A stretch of 49,274 bases of DNA from an uncultured Eubacteriales bacterium (GTDB lineage Bacteria; Bacillota; Clostridia; Oscillospirales; CAG-272). The position numbers were made by a program, and so were the translations under genes. Below are positions 24,521 through 31,605 of this stretch, in pieces; positions within the stretch are counted from its first letter, which is position 1, and the number at the start of each line of letters is the position of its first letter. The stretch spans positions 1 through 49,274 of the forward strand of contig URMC01000003.1 in the NCBI GenBank assembly GCA_900548735.1, given 5' to 3'. The notes beneath the pieces are model-generated. The model was not told the DNA's origin. It saw only the letters and a list, made by a program, of their open reading frames with translations, and did no database searches.

Positions 24521-25180
24521 TTACGCGTTCTCCTTTTTTGTGGAAAGATTTTGGGTGGTGTCCGCCGCAAGCTGCCCTGCCAGCACCGCTAAGGACAGCG
24601 CTAAATTTTCATTTCTCACCGTCACGCCCTCCGGTACCCGCAAGCGCCTGCCGGAAAAGTTCCAGATTGCGCGGATCCCGGCGCCAAGCACTAACTCACA
24701 CGCCGCATCCGCCGCGCTCTCCGGCACGGTCAGAATCGCGATTTCCGGGCGCTCCGCGGCGTAAAAGTCCGCAAACCCGGCAACCGGCAACACCGGTTTG
24801 CCTTCGCTGTCTCCGGTTTTCCGTTCATCCCGGTCAAATGCCGCGATCACCGAAAGACCGTACTTTTCAAAGCCGTCATAATGCAGCAATGCCGAGCCGA
24901 GCTTCCCCGCGCCGAGAATCACCGCACGCACGGTTGTCCGACAGCCGAGTGCGTTTTCCAGATCCCGGATCAGGTCCTTAGTCACATATCCGATGCGCGG
25001 TCGCCCCGCGCCACTGATCTGCGCCAGGTCTTTTCGCACCTGCACCTCGCCCAGTTCCAGTGCGCGCGCAATCGCCGCCGAGGAAACCGTTTCCCCAAAC
25101 GTGGTCGTGCCGCCCTTCAGGCATTGCAGGTACAACGGCAAGCGCGCCATGACCGCCTTGCTGTTTCCCGCCTTTTGCAA
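24521..25180 (-). CDS. rex: Redox-sensing transcriptional repressor Rex
   Basis: Rex binds DNA when NAD+ is high and is released by NADH, controlling fermentation genes. The 219-residue protein has an N-terminal winged helix (RLPLYLQCL near 13-21, SSAAIARALELGEVQVRKDL near 33-52, then GRPRIGY) and a Rossmann domain with ILGAGKLGSALLHYDGF (88-104). The start is TTG at 25180, supported by GGGAGGTG 7 bases upstream; no ATG fits as well. It leads the run rex-adhE-kinase-ferredoxins-hydrogenases. Autoregulation is likely: a TTGTGA half-site overlaps the -10 of its promoter, but the second half-site is poor. Confidence 0.95.
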   Translation of the reverse strand: MQKAGNSKAVMARLPLYLQCLKGGTTTFGETVSSAAIARALELGEVQVRKDLAQISGAGRPRIGYVTKDLIRDLENALGCRTTVRAVILGAGKLGSALLHYDGFEKYGLSVIAAFDRDERKTGDSEGKPVLPVAGFADFYAAERPEIAILTVPESAADAACELVLGAGIRAIWNFSGRRLRVPEGVTVRNENLALSLAVLAGQLAADTTQNLSTKKENA

Positions 25181-25214
25181 GCGTTACACCTCCCTTTTCC
25201 TTTTTTACAGTTGC

Positions 25215-25243
25215 ATTTTATCACAAATTCCGCTCGGTTGCAA
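25215..25243 (-). promoter_or_regulatory. Promoter of the rex-adhE operon
   Basis: On the minus strand TTGCAA (25243-25238), 17 bases, then TAAAAT (25220-25215) predicts a start near 25208 and a leader of about 28 bases to the TTG of rex. A TTGTGA Rex-type half-site directly abuts the -10; the matching inverted half is degenerate, so an operator here is uncertain. Confidence 0.7.
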
Positions 25244-25255
25244 TAATCAAAACTG

Positions 25256-25283
25256 CATATCGATATATATTTATCGATATATG
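25256..25283. promoter_or_regulatory. Tandem AT-rich palindromes (TATCGATA twice) upstream of rex promoter
   Basis: Two copies of the 8-base palindrome TATCGATA lie at 25258-25265 and 25272-25279, with centres 14 bases apart, inside a 12-base direct repeat that matches at 11 of 12 positions. They sit about 50-71 bases upstream of the predicted rex start, a typical activator position. They could be operators for the LysR-family regulator encoded just upstream, or for another factor. This is inferred from layout only. Confidence 0.45.
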
Positions 25284-25326
25284 GGCAAAATTGCTTATTG
25301 AGGGAGAATTTTTTTGTTTTTTTCGG

Positions 25327-26256
25327 TTATTCCGACAAATATTTACGCCGCGCGTTACAAAGCTCGGTAATAAAAGCCTTGTCAAGGGACGAAAGTCGGT
25401 ATCCGCTCTGCCGGATCAGCATATCCTTATATATTTTTTGGTGATCGGCGCATTTCCGCTCCACAAGGTCATACCGCGCAAGAAGATCCTCCGGCACGGC
25501 GGAGACCCACATATAGGCTTCTTTGTTGACGGAAAGAATGTCAAACTGGCTTGCCCGCTCAAACACGAACACACGGCGGTTGCCCCCTTCCGACAGTTCT
25601 TCCTTGCGCACCTCCGCCAGCGGGAGAGACGGCACAAACGGGTCGGCATGGGCGATTTCCAGATATTTGGTCAGGTCTGCCTCCGTGATCGTTTCCTTTG
25701 TTGCCAGCGGGTGCTCACGGTGAAAAATCAGCCGATAGGAAAACTCGGTCACCAGTTCATACGCCAGCCCTTTTTCCTCCAGCATATCCTTGAAATACCG
25801 GTCGTGCCGCTCCGCATACCGAATGATCCCCAGCCGATAGGAGGAGTTCAGCACATTGTTGATGGCGCGGAGCGCGTTTGTTTCCTTATACAAAATTTCC
25901 GCCGGTGCGTCCGCAGGCAGTTTTGTGGTAAACTCGGCAAACGCACGGGAAATATAACTGGCGCGCGGCACCGAAATCGAAAACTTCAGTTTTTTACTTT
26001 CTCCGTCGCGAAAAACCTCCTCCACCTCTTCGATCTGCGTCAGGATTCCGCCCGCGTAACGCATCAGCCGCTCCCCGTCCGGCGTGAGGGACATGCCCTT
26101 GGCATTCCGCTCAAAAATGGTAATGCCAAGCGACCCTTCCAGCTCCTTGATCGCGCGGCTGATATTGGGCTGCGCCACAAACAGCTTTTCCGCCGCCTTG
26201 CTGATAGAGCCGCACTTCGCCACCTCCGCGGCGTATTTCAGGTAAAGAATGTTCAT
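25327..26256 (-). CDS. LysR family transcriptional regulator
   Basis: This 309-residue regulator has a typical LysR N-terminal winged helix (about 1-60: YLKYAAEVAKCGSISKAAEK, then QPNISRAIKELE and LFERNAKG-like ITIFERNAKGMSLT) and a substrate-binding-protein-like effector domain (about 90-300). No ligand is predictable. Its start overlaps the stop of the phosphodiesterase gene by 4 bases, so the two are co-transcribed from the promoter at 26851-26879. Downstream, within 150 bases, lies the rex promoter with its tandem TATCGATA repeats, which makes rex-adhE a candidate target. LysR proteins more often control divergent genes; here the neighbour is co-oriented. Confidence 0.92.
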   Translation of the reverse strand: MNILYLKYAAEVAKCGSISKAAEKLFVAQPNISRAIKELEGSLGITIFERNAKGMSLTPDGERLMRYAGGILTQIEEVEEVFRDGESKKLKFSISVPRASYISRAFAEFTTKLPADAPAEILYKETNALRAINNVLNSSYRLGIIRYAERHDRYFKDMLEEKGLAYELVTEFSYRLIFHREHPLATKETITEADLTKYLEIAHADPFVPSLPLAEVRKEELSEGGNRRVFVFERASQFDILSVNKEAYMWVSAVPEDLLARYDLVERKCADHQKIYKDMLIRQSGYRLSSLDKAFITELCNARRKYLSE

Positions 26257-26810
26257 TCGTTCTCCCCTTTCGGAGAAAAAGTGCGATAGACCTCACCGGA
26301 GAGGGTCTTCCATGTGAAAACGCCGTCCTCCAGTATCATATAACTATGGGGGGAGTTCTCTTTCGGGATGGAAACGGAGCCGGGATTCATATAGATATAA
26401 TTCTCTCGCACCTCAAGTGCCGGCACATGGGTGTGCCCGTGCAGAAGAATATCGCCTTTGGCGAGCGGGGGCAAATTCCCCTCGTGAAACAGGTGCCCGT
26501 GCGTGGCAAATATGGTTCTGCCCTTGCAGAACAGCAGGCAGGAGTCCGAGAGCACCGGGAAATGCAGCACCATCTGATCCACCTCCGCCTCGCAGTTACC
26601 GCGCACCGAAACCACGCGCCCGGCAAGGGCGTTCAGGCGTTCTATCACCTTTTTGGGTGCGTATTCGCGCGGCAGATCGTTGCGGGGACCGTGGTACAGG
26701 ATATCTCCCAGCAAAAGGAGCTTGCCTGCGCCCTCCTTTTCAAACGCTTCCACCATTTGCGCGGTATAATAATCCGACCCGTGAAGATCGGAGGCAATCA
26801 TCAGTTTCAT
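26253..26810 (-). CDS. yfcE: YfcE-type metallophosphodiesterase
   Basis: This 185-residue calcineurin-like phosphoesterase has the full metal-site series: SDLHGSD near 7-13, GDILYHG, VRGNCEAEVD, ATHGHLF and LHGHTHVPAL. Relatives such as E. coli YfcE hydrolyse artificial phosphodiesters; the natural substrate is not settled. It is the first gene of a two-gene unit with the LysR regulator, with which it overlaps by 4 bases. The start at 26810 gives MKLMIASDLHG, placing the first metal motif right at the N-terminus as usual. Confidence 0.9.
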   Translation of the reverse strand: MKLMIASDLHGSDYYTAQMVEAFEKEGAGKLLLLGDILYHGPRNDLPREYAPKKVIERLNALAGRVVSVRGNCEAEVDQMVLHFPVLSDSCLLFCKGRTIFATHGHLFHEGNLPPLAKGDILLHGHTHVPALEVRENYIYMNPGSVSIPKENSPHSYMILEDGVFTWKTLSGEVYRTFSPKGENE

Positions 26811-26850
26811 ACAGACCTCTTCCCGGCGCTTGCCGTGTTACTTCAAATAT

Positions 26851-26879
26851 ATCATAACATTTTTTGATTTATTTGGCAA
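26851..26879 (-). promoter_or_regulatory. Promoter of the yfcE-lysR unit
   Basis: On the minus strand TTGCCA (26879-26874), 17 bases, then TATGAT (26856-26851). It lies between the rubredoxin terminator and the phosphodiesterase start. Confidence 0.7.
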
Positions 26880-26907
26880 GGTTTAATTTAAAAATAAATA
26901 TAAGAAT

Positions 26908-26930
26908 ACGCCCGCGGAACCCGCGGGCGT
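26908..26930 (-). terminator. Terminator after rubredoxin
   Basis: A perfect hairpin ACGCCCGCGG / CCGCGGGCGT with a three-base loop begins 9 bases after the rubredoxin stop. On the minus strand it is followed by an interrupted U-rich tract (TATTCTTATATTTATTTTT). Confidence 0.8.
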
Positions 26931-26939
26931 TTTGATTTT

Positions 26940-27122
26940 TTATTCGTTCTCGTCAGAATCGTCCTTTTCGCGCTCAAAATCTTCCTTGGAGGCACCGCAC
27001 AGCGGGCAAACGAAATCCTCCGGAAGATCCTCAAACTCTGTTCCCGCTTCGATCCCGTGTTCGGGGTCCCCTGTCTTCGGGTCATACTCATATCCGCAAA
27101 GTTCGCAGACATAGATTGCCAT
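26940..27122 (-). CDS. Rubredoxin
   Basis: This small one-iron electron carrier commonly serves oxygen and peroxide detoxification in anaerobes. The 60-residue protein has the four iron-binding cysteines as CELCGYEYDP (Cys6, Cys9) and CPLCGASKEDF (Cys39, Cys42) and the conserved GTEFEDLPEDFVCP. A short acidic tail (REKDDSDENE) extends past the usual end. The start MAIYVCELCG at 27122 is preferred over a longer reading because GGGAGG lies just upstream of it. It stands alone between its own promoter and terminator; no rubrerythrin or flavoprotein partner is adjacent. Confidence 0.95.
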   Translation of the reverse strand: MAIYVCELCGYEYDPKTGDPEHGIEAGTEFEDLPEDFVCPLCGASKEDFEREKDDSDENE

Positions 27123-27162
27123 TTTCAGAAACCTCCCTTCTGCTTCAAATTCAACACACCAT

Positions 27163-27192
27163 ATCATAATCTAAGAGAGTGTTTCTTGTCAA
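27163..27192 (-). promoter_or_regulatory. Promoter of rubredoxin
   Basis: On the minus strand TTGACA (27192-27187), 18 bases, then TATGAT (27168-27163), about 40 bases before the rubredoxin ATG. Confidence 0.7.
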
Positions 27193-27279
27193 GCGTTTTT
27201 TTGCAGTTTTCGGGAGTTTTTTCGGAAAATTATGTGAACAAAGTGAAAAAATCACATGGATTTGTATTTTTCGCGCAAA

Positions 27280-27924
27280 TCAGATGATCCTGTCTTTCTC
27301 GCTTTCGTTCCGGTAAATGTTGACAATATCCGCAATCATGCGCGCCGTACCCTCAATACCGAGAGTGGAGCTGTTGACGGAAAGATGGTAATTATCAAAT
27401 TTTCCCCATTTTCTGCCGGTGTAGAAGTTATAATAGCTGACCCGGCGCTTATCGGTTTTATTGATCAGGTCGATTGCCTCACTGCGCTCCATTTCGTGCC
27501 GCTTGCAGACCCGGCTGATGCGCGCCTCCATATCGGCGTAAATAAAACAGCTGATCCGTCTTTCGTGATTCCGGAGTACGTAGTCGGCACATCTGCCGAT
27601 GAAGATACAGTCACCCTCCTCGGCGGCTTTTTTGATGATCTCGGTCTGCGTGATGAAAAGCTGATCATTGATCGGCACATCAATGCCGAAATTCCGCGCG
27701 CCGTAAAGTGAGGAGCCAAGCGCCAGCGTGTAAAGGAGACTGTTGGTTGCCTTTTCGTCCACTCTCCGCAAATAGTCGGGGCTGACGCCGTTTTTCTGCG
27801 CCGCAAGCGTGATCAGCTCTTTGTCGTAGACCTTGAAGCCGAGCAACTCACCGAGCCTGACGCCGATTTCCCGCCCGCCGCTGCCGAACTGCCTGCCGAT
27901 TGTGATAACCATATTTTCTGCCAT
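27280..27924 (-). CDS. Cytidylate kinase-like family protein
   Basis: This is a 214-residue P-loop protein of the cytidylate-kinase-like family, common in Clostridia and separate from the essential Cmk. It starts with MAENMVITIGRQFGSGGREIG, where GRQFGSGG forms the phosphate loop, and contains LGFKVYDKELI, the segment DCIFIGRCADYVLR, and DKRRVSYYNFYTGRKWG. The NMP-kinase lid can be seen, but the true substrate is unknown. I place the start at 27924 rather than 27975, because GAGAGGAG precedes it. It has a strong promoter at 27955-27983 that is divergent from the flippase gene. Confidence 0.88.
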   Translation of the reverse strand: MAENMVITIGRQFGSGGREIGVRLGELLGFKVYDKELITLAAQKNGVSPDYLRRVDEKATNSLLYTLALGSSLYGARNFGIDVPINDQLFITQTEIIKKAAEEGDCIFIGRCADYVLRNHERRISCFIYADMEARISRVCKRHEMERSEAIDLINKTDKRRVSYYNFYTGRKWGKFDNYHLSVNSSTLGIEGTARMIADIVNIYRNESEKDRII

Positions 27925-27954
27925 AGCCGTATCTCCTCTCGCGTTGGTACACTC

Positions 27955-27983
27955 ATTATACCACATTTTAAGCAATTTGTAAA
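27955..27983 (-). promoter_or_regulatory. Promoter of the cytidylate kinase-like gene
   Basis: On the minus strand TTTACA (27983-27978), 17 bases, then TATAAT (27960-27955). A plus-strand TATAAT at 27993-27998 for the flippase lies only 10 bases away, so the two divergent promoters may interfere; the plus-strand one lacks a clear -35. Confidence 0.75.
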
Positions 27984-28056
27984 GAGGATATGTATAATCG
28001 GTGCTAACGGTGACAAAAGAAGAATAGATTGGAATAGATTTTTTTGAGGTGAAACG

Positions 28057-29631
28057 ATGAAAACAAAACGACAGTATCTCTACAACGCACTGTTGCTGAC
28101 CGCCGTTACCCTGCTGATGCGCACGGTCAGCGTCAGCTTCAACGTTTATGTCTCCAATCGCGTGGGAGCGGAGGCAATGGGGCTTTTGTCACTGGTTTCG
28201 GGCGTGTACGGCTTTGCGGTGACACTGGCGACCTCCGGGATCCACCTGGCAACTGTGCGCACGGTATCGGAGCGGCTGGGGCAGACGCACGGGGCGGAAA
28301 ACCGCAAGTGCCTTTGCGCCTGCCTTGCCTACGCCTCTTTTTTCGGTGCGCTTTCCACGGTTTTGCTGTTTACCTTTGCGGCACCCATCGGGCTTCGCCT
28401 GCTCTCGGACGCACGCACCGTGCGGGCACTGCGCATGCTCTCTTTTACCCTTTTGCCGATTGCGCTGTGTTCCGTGATGAACGGATATTTCACCGCAGTA
28501 CGCCGGGCATGGAAAAATGCGCTGGCACAGGTGGCGGAACAGGCAATCAAGATTACGCTGACGGGCTACCTGCTGGTCATCGTAGCGCCCAAAACCGTGG
28601 AGGGGAGCCTGATCGCCATCCTGCTCGGGGGCGCGGTCTCAGAGAGCTTTTCGCTGATTCTCAATCTCGTTTTGTATCAGTTTGACAAGCGGCGCTTTTC
28701 CGGCGTGGTACAGCAAAGGGGGGGCGGCAAGGTGCATGTGGCAAAGGTCGCCATGCCGGTTGCCATCAGCGCCTATATGCGCTCCGGGCTTCTGACCATT
28801 GAGCATATTCTGATTCCCCGGGGGCTGAAAGCTTTCGGGCACGGCAACTCCGCCGCGCTTGCTGCCTACGGGTCACTTCACGGCATGGCACTGCCTGTGG
28901 TGCTGTACCCTGCCGCCATTCTCTCCTCGTTTGCCGCGCTCTTAATCCCTGAAATGACCGAACAGCAGACCAAACAGAACAATCGGGAAATCCGGTACAT
29001 TGCGGGGCGCACCTATCAGCTGACGCTGCTGTTTTCGGTCGGAGTGGCGGGCGTGATGCTCTGCCTTTCCGGGGAGCTTGGCGAAACGCTGTATCACAGC
29101 GCGGATGTGGCATATTTTATCCGCCGGCTGGCGCCGCTGATTCCGGTGATGTATTTAGACACCGCAACCGATGCCATGCTTAAGGGGCTTGGGCAACAGG
29201 TCTACTCGATGAACGTGAACATTCTGGATGCGTTTGTATCGGTGATTGCCGTGTGGATTTTAGTACCGCGGCTGGGCATCAACGGATATCTGATTACCAT
29301 TTACATCACGGAGTTGCTCAACGCCGCGCTCAGCGTGGTGCGCCTGTTACGTGTGACGCGTTATCGCCCCGCGGTATTGCGGCTTGTGGCGCGCCCGGTT
29401 GCCTGCGTGGTGGGGGCAACGTGCCTGTTGCGCCTTGCCGTGGCGTTTTTGCCAAGGCTTCTGCCCGCCGGCGGCGGGCGGCTGGCGGTGCATATTCTTT
29501 TTGCGGCGCTTTTTTATACCGCTCTGCTTTTTGCCACCGGAACACTGGGGAAAGCCGACTTCCGTTGGCTTTTCCGCTCTGTTTTTCCTCCCCGCGAAAA
29601 GAAGAAAAAAAGCCCGCCCGTGAGTTGTTAA
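28057..29631 (+). CDS. SpoVB-like lipid/oligosaccharide flippase (MOP superfamily)
   Basis: This 524-residue integral membrane protein has about twelve to fourteen hydrophobic segments and the MOP-family layout: N-terminal YNALLLTAVTLLMRTVSVSFNVYVSNRVGAEAMGL-like region, then alternating short loops, and a basic C-terminus (PPREKKKK). The opening segment and the phrase GLLSLVSGVYGFAVTLATSGIH match SpoVB/MurJ-type transporters that move lipid-linked sugars, such as lipid II or spore cortex precursors, across the membrane. Which lipid it carries cannot be said. Start ATG 28057 follows GAGGTG. Divergent from the cytidylate-kinase-like gene and followed by pckG with its own promoter. Confidence 0.83.
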   Translation: MKTKRQYLYNALLLTAVTLLMRTVSVSFNVYVSNRVGAEAMGLLSLVSGVYGFAVTLATSGIHLATVRTVSERLGQTHGAENRKCLCACLAYASFFGALSTVLLFTFAAPIGLRLLSDARTVRALRMLSFTLLPIALCSVMNGYFTAVRRAWKNALAQVAEQAIKITLTGYLLVIVAPKTVEGSLIAILLGGAVSESFSLILNLVLYQFDKRRFSGVVQQRGGGKVHVAKVAMPVAISAYMRSGLLTIEHILIPRGLKAFGHGNSAALAAYGSLHGMALPVVLYPAAILSSFAALLIPEMTEQQTKQNNREIRYIAGRTYQLTLLFSVGVAGVMLCLSGELGETLYHSADVAYFIRRLAPLIPVMYLDTATDAMLKGLGQQVYSMNVNILDAFVSVIAVWILVPRLGINGYLITIYITELLNAALSVVRLLRVTRYRPAVLRLVARPVACVVGATCLLRLAVAFLPRLLPAGGGRLAVHILFAALFYTALLFATGTLGKADFRWLFRSVFPPREKKKKSPPVSC

Positions 29632-29657
29632 AAAACTGTAACCTTTGCGCTTGCCCC

Positions 29658-29686
29658 TTGAAAAACGGGCAAAATTGTTGTAAAAT
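29658..29686 (+). promoter_or_regulatory. Promoter of pckG
   Basis: TTGAAA (29658-29663), 17 bases, then TAAAAT (29681-29686), giving a start near 29693 and a leader of about 60 bases. An inverted repeat TTGCCC / GGGCAA (29651-29656 and 29667-29672) encloses the -35 and could be an operator or a weak terminator of the flippase gene. Confidence 0.8.
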
Positions 29687-29753
29687 CATAATCGGAGTAC
29701 AAGGGTTGTGTAAAGGCAACGTGTAGTACCAAATAAGATAGGAGATGGAAATT

Positions 29754-31547
29754 ATGACCAACAACAAGTACGTTTTGTCCTGGATCGATGAAATGGCCGC
29801 AATGACCAAGCCGGATAAGATCGTTTGGATCGACGGCAGCGAGGAACAAGCGGAGGCACTCCGCAAGGAAGCCTGCTCCACCGGCGAGCTGATCAAGCTG
29901 AACGAAGAGTTGCTCCCCAACTGCTACCTGCACCGCACCGCGATCAACGACGTGGCACGTGTGGAAGGCAGAACCTTTATCTGCACCCCCACCAAAGAGG
30001 AAGCAGGCAACATCAACAACTGGGTAGAACCGAACGAGATGTATGCCAGACTGAAAAAGCTTTACAACGGCTCCATGAAGGGCAGAACGATGTACGTGAT
30101 TCCCTACTCCATGGGTGTTGTCGGTTCTGATTTTGCCAAGATCGGCATTGAGCTGACCGACTCCATTTACGTTGTACTCAATATGCTGATTATGACCCGC
30201 GTGGGCAAAAAAGTGATTGACGCGCTGGGTGACAGCCCGGATTACATCAAGGGGCTTCACTCCAAGGCTACTCTTGACGAAGAGAACCGCTATATCACCC
30301 ACTTCCCGCAGGACAACACCATCATGTCCGTCAACTCCGGTTACGGCGGAAACGTGCTGCTCGGCAAGAAGTGCTTTGCACTTCGCATTGCCTCCTACCT
30401 CGGCAGAAAAGAGGGCTGGATGGCAGAGCATATGCTGATCCTGGGTCTGGAATATCCGAACGGCGAGATCAAATATATCACTGCCGCATTCCCCTCTGCC
30501 TGCGGCAAAACCAACCTTGCCATGCTCATTCCGCCTGAAATCTACAAGAAGAAGGGCTATAAAGTATGGACGGTCGGTGACGACATCGCATGGCTGCGCG
30601 TCAACAAAAAGGACGGCAGACTGTACGCCGTGAACCCGGAGAACGGCTTCTTTGGCGTAGCGCCCGGCACCAACGAGCACTCCAACCCCAATGCGCTGGC
30701 TACGACCAAGCGTGACACCATCTTCACCAACGTTTGCTACAACTCCAAACTCAACACGGTTTGGTGGGAAGGTCTTGACAACAACCCGCCCACACCCGAA
30801 GACGGCGCCATCAACTGGAAGGGCGAGCCGTGGGATTACCGCAAGTACAACAAAGCGGATAAGATCAACACCTCCGGCGCTCATCCGAACTCCCGCTTTA
30901 CCGCAATGGCAAAGAACTGCCCGTGCCTGTCCTCCGAGTTTGATTCCCTGACCGGTGTGCCGGTTACCGCAATCATCTTCGGCGGTCGCCGCGCAAAGAC
31001 CGCTCCGCTGGTGTACCAGTCCTTCAACTGGCAGCACGGTACCTTCGTCGGTTCCATCATGGCGTCCGAGACGACGGCTGCCGCCGCCGGTGCAGTCGGC
31101 GTTGTCCGCCGTGACCCCATGGCAATGCGTCCCTTCGTGGGCTACAACATGGGCGACTACTGGGCACACTGGCTTGAGATGGGTCTGAAGATTCCGCACC
31201 CGCCCAAGATCTTCCACGTCAACTGGTTCCGCACCGATGACGAAGGCAACTTCATCTGGCCCGGCTTTGGCGACAACATGAGAGTTCTTCTGTGGATTCT
31301 CGCCCGTTGCGAAGGCAAGGTAGACGCTGTGGAGACCGCAATCGGCTATGTTCCGAAGCCGGAGGACATCAATGTGGAGGGTCTGAACGGTATCACCACC
31401 GAGACCATCCGCGACCTGCTGTCCATCGACACTGCCTCCTGGAAAGAGGACATCAAGAACATCCGTGATTTCTACGCCCAGGTCGGCGATCATGTTCCCG
31501 CTACGATGTACGAGGAGCTGGACGCACTGGAAAAGAGACTCGGCTGA
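29754..31547 (+). CDS. pckG: Phosphoenolpyruvate carboxykinase (GTP)
   Basis: This enzyme interconverts oxaloacetate and PEP with GTP/GDP. In anaerobes it can run toward oxaloacetate as well as in gluconeogenesis. The 597-residue protein is the GTP class by length and motif: P-loop with reactive Cys AAFPSACGKTNLAML (about 245-258), kinase-2 TVGDDIAWLR, PEP-binding region HSKATLDEENRYITHFPQDN-like and FGGRRAKTAPLVYQ. The ATG at 29754 is chosen because GGAG at 29741-29744 lies 9 bases upstream, too close to the in-frame ATG at 29745. Its own promoter is upstream and a bidirectional terminator follows. Codon use looks more biased to preferred codons than neighbours, suggesting high expression. 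Confidence 0.97.
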   Translation: MTNNKYVLSWIDEMAAMTKPDKIVWIDGSEEQAEALRKEACSTGELIKLNEELLPNCYLHRTAINDVARVEGRTFICTPTKEEAGNINNWVEPNEMYARLKKLYNGSMKGRTMYVIPYSMGVVGSDFAKIGIELTDSIYVVLNMLIMTRVGKKVIDALGDSPDYIKGLHSKATLDEENRYITHFPQDNTIMSVNSGYGGNVLLGKKCFALRIASYLGRKEGWMAEHMLILGLEYPNGEIKYITAAFPSACGKTNLAMLIPPEIYKKKGYKVWTVGDDIAWLRVNKKDGRLYAVNPENGFFGVAPGTNEHSNPNALATTKRDTIFTNVCYNSKLNTVWWEGLDNNPPTPEDGAINWKGEPWDYRKYNKADKINTSGAHPNSRFTAMAKNCPCLSSEFDSLTGVPVTAIIFGGRRAKTAPLVYQSFNWQHGTFVGSIMASETTAAAAGAVGVVRRDPMAMRPFVGYNMGDYWAHWLEMGLKIPHPPKIFHVNWFRTDDEGNFIWPGFGDNMRVLLWILARCEGKVDAVETAIGYVPKPEDINVEGLNGITTETIRDLLSIDTASWKEDIKNIRDFYAQVGDHVPATMYEELDALEKRLG

Positions 31548-31561
31548 TAAATAAACAGCAA

Positions 31562-31595
31562 AAGAACCCCTCCCGGTTTTCCGGGAGGGGTTCTT
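31562..31595. terminator. Bidirectional terminator between pckG and beta-mannosidase genes
   Basis: A perfect 15-base stem AAGAACCCCTCCCGG / CCGGGAGGGGTTCTT with TTTT loop lies between the pckG stop and the end of the convergent beta-mannosidase gene. The A and T flanks suit both directions. Confidence 0.9.
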
Positions 31596-31605
31596 GTATT
31601 ATTGA

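Noticed and set aside
21902..24592. An 896-codon open frame on the plus strand opposite adhE
   Set aside because: It mirrors adhE exactly, has no family motifs or ribosome site, and such long antisense frames arise from G+C-rich third positions. The same applies to 1940-3631 (-), 5672-7636 (+), 29628-31493 (-) and 9294-10382 (+).
29632..29660. Rex operator upstream of pckG
   Set aside because: TTGTTAA is a perfect half-site, but the partner (CTGTAAC) does not match TTAACAA, so no full operator exists.
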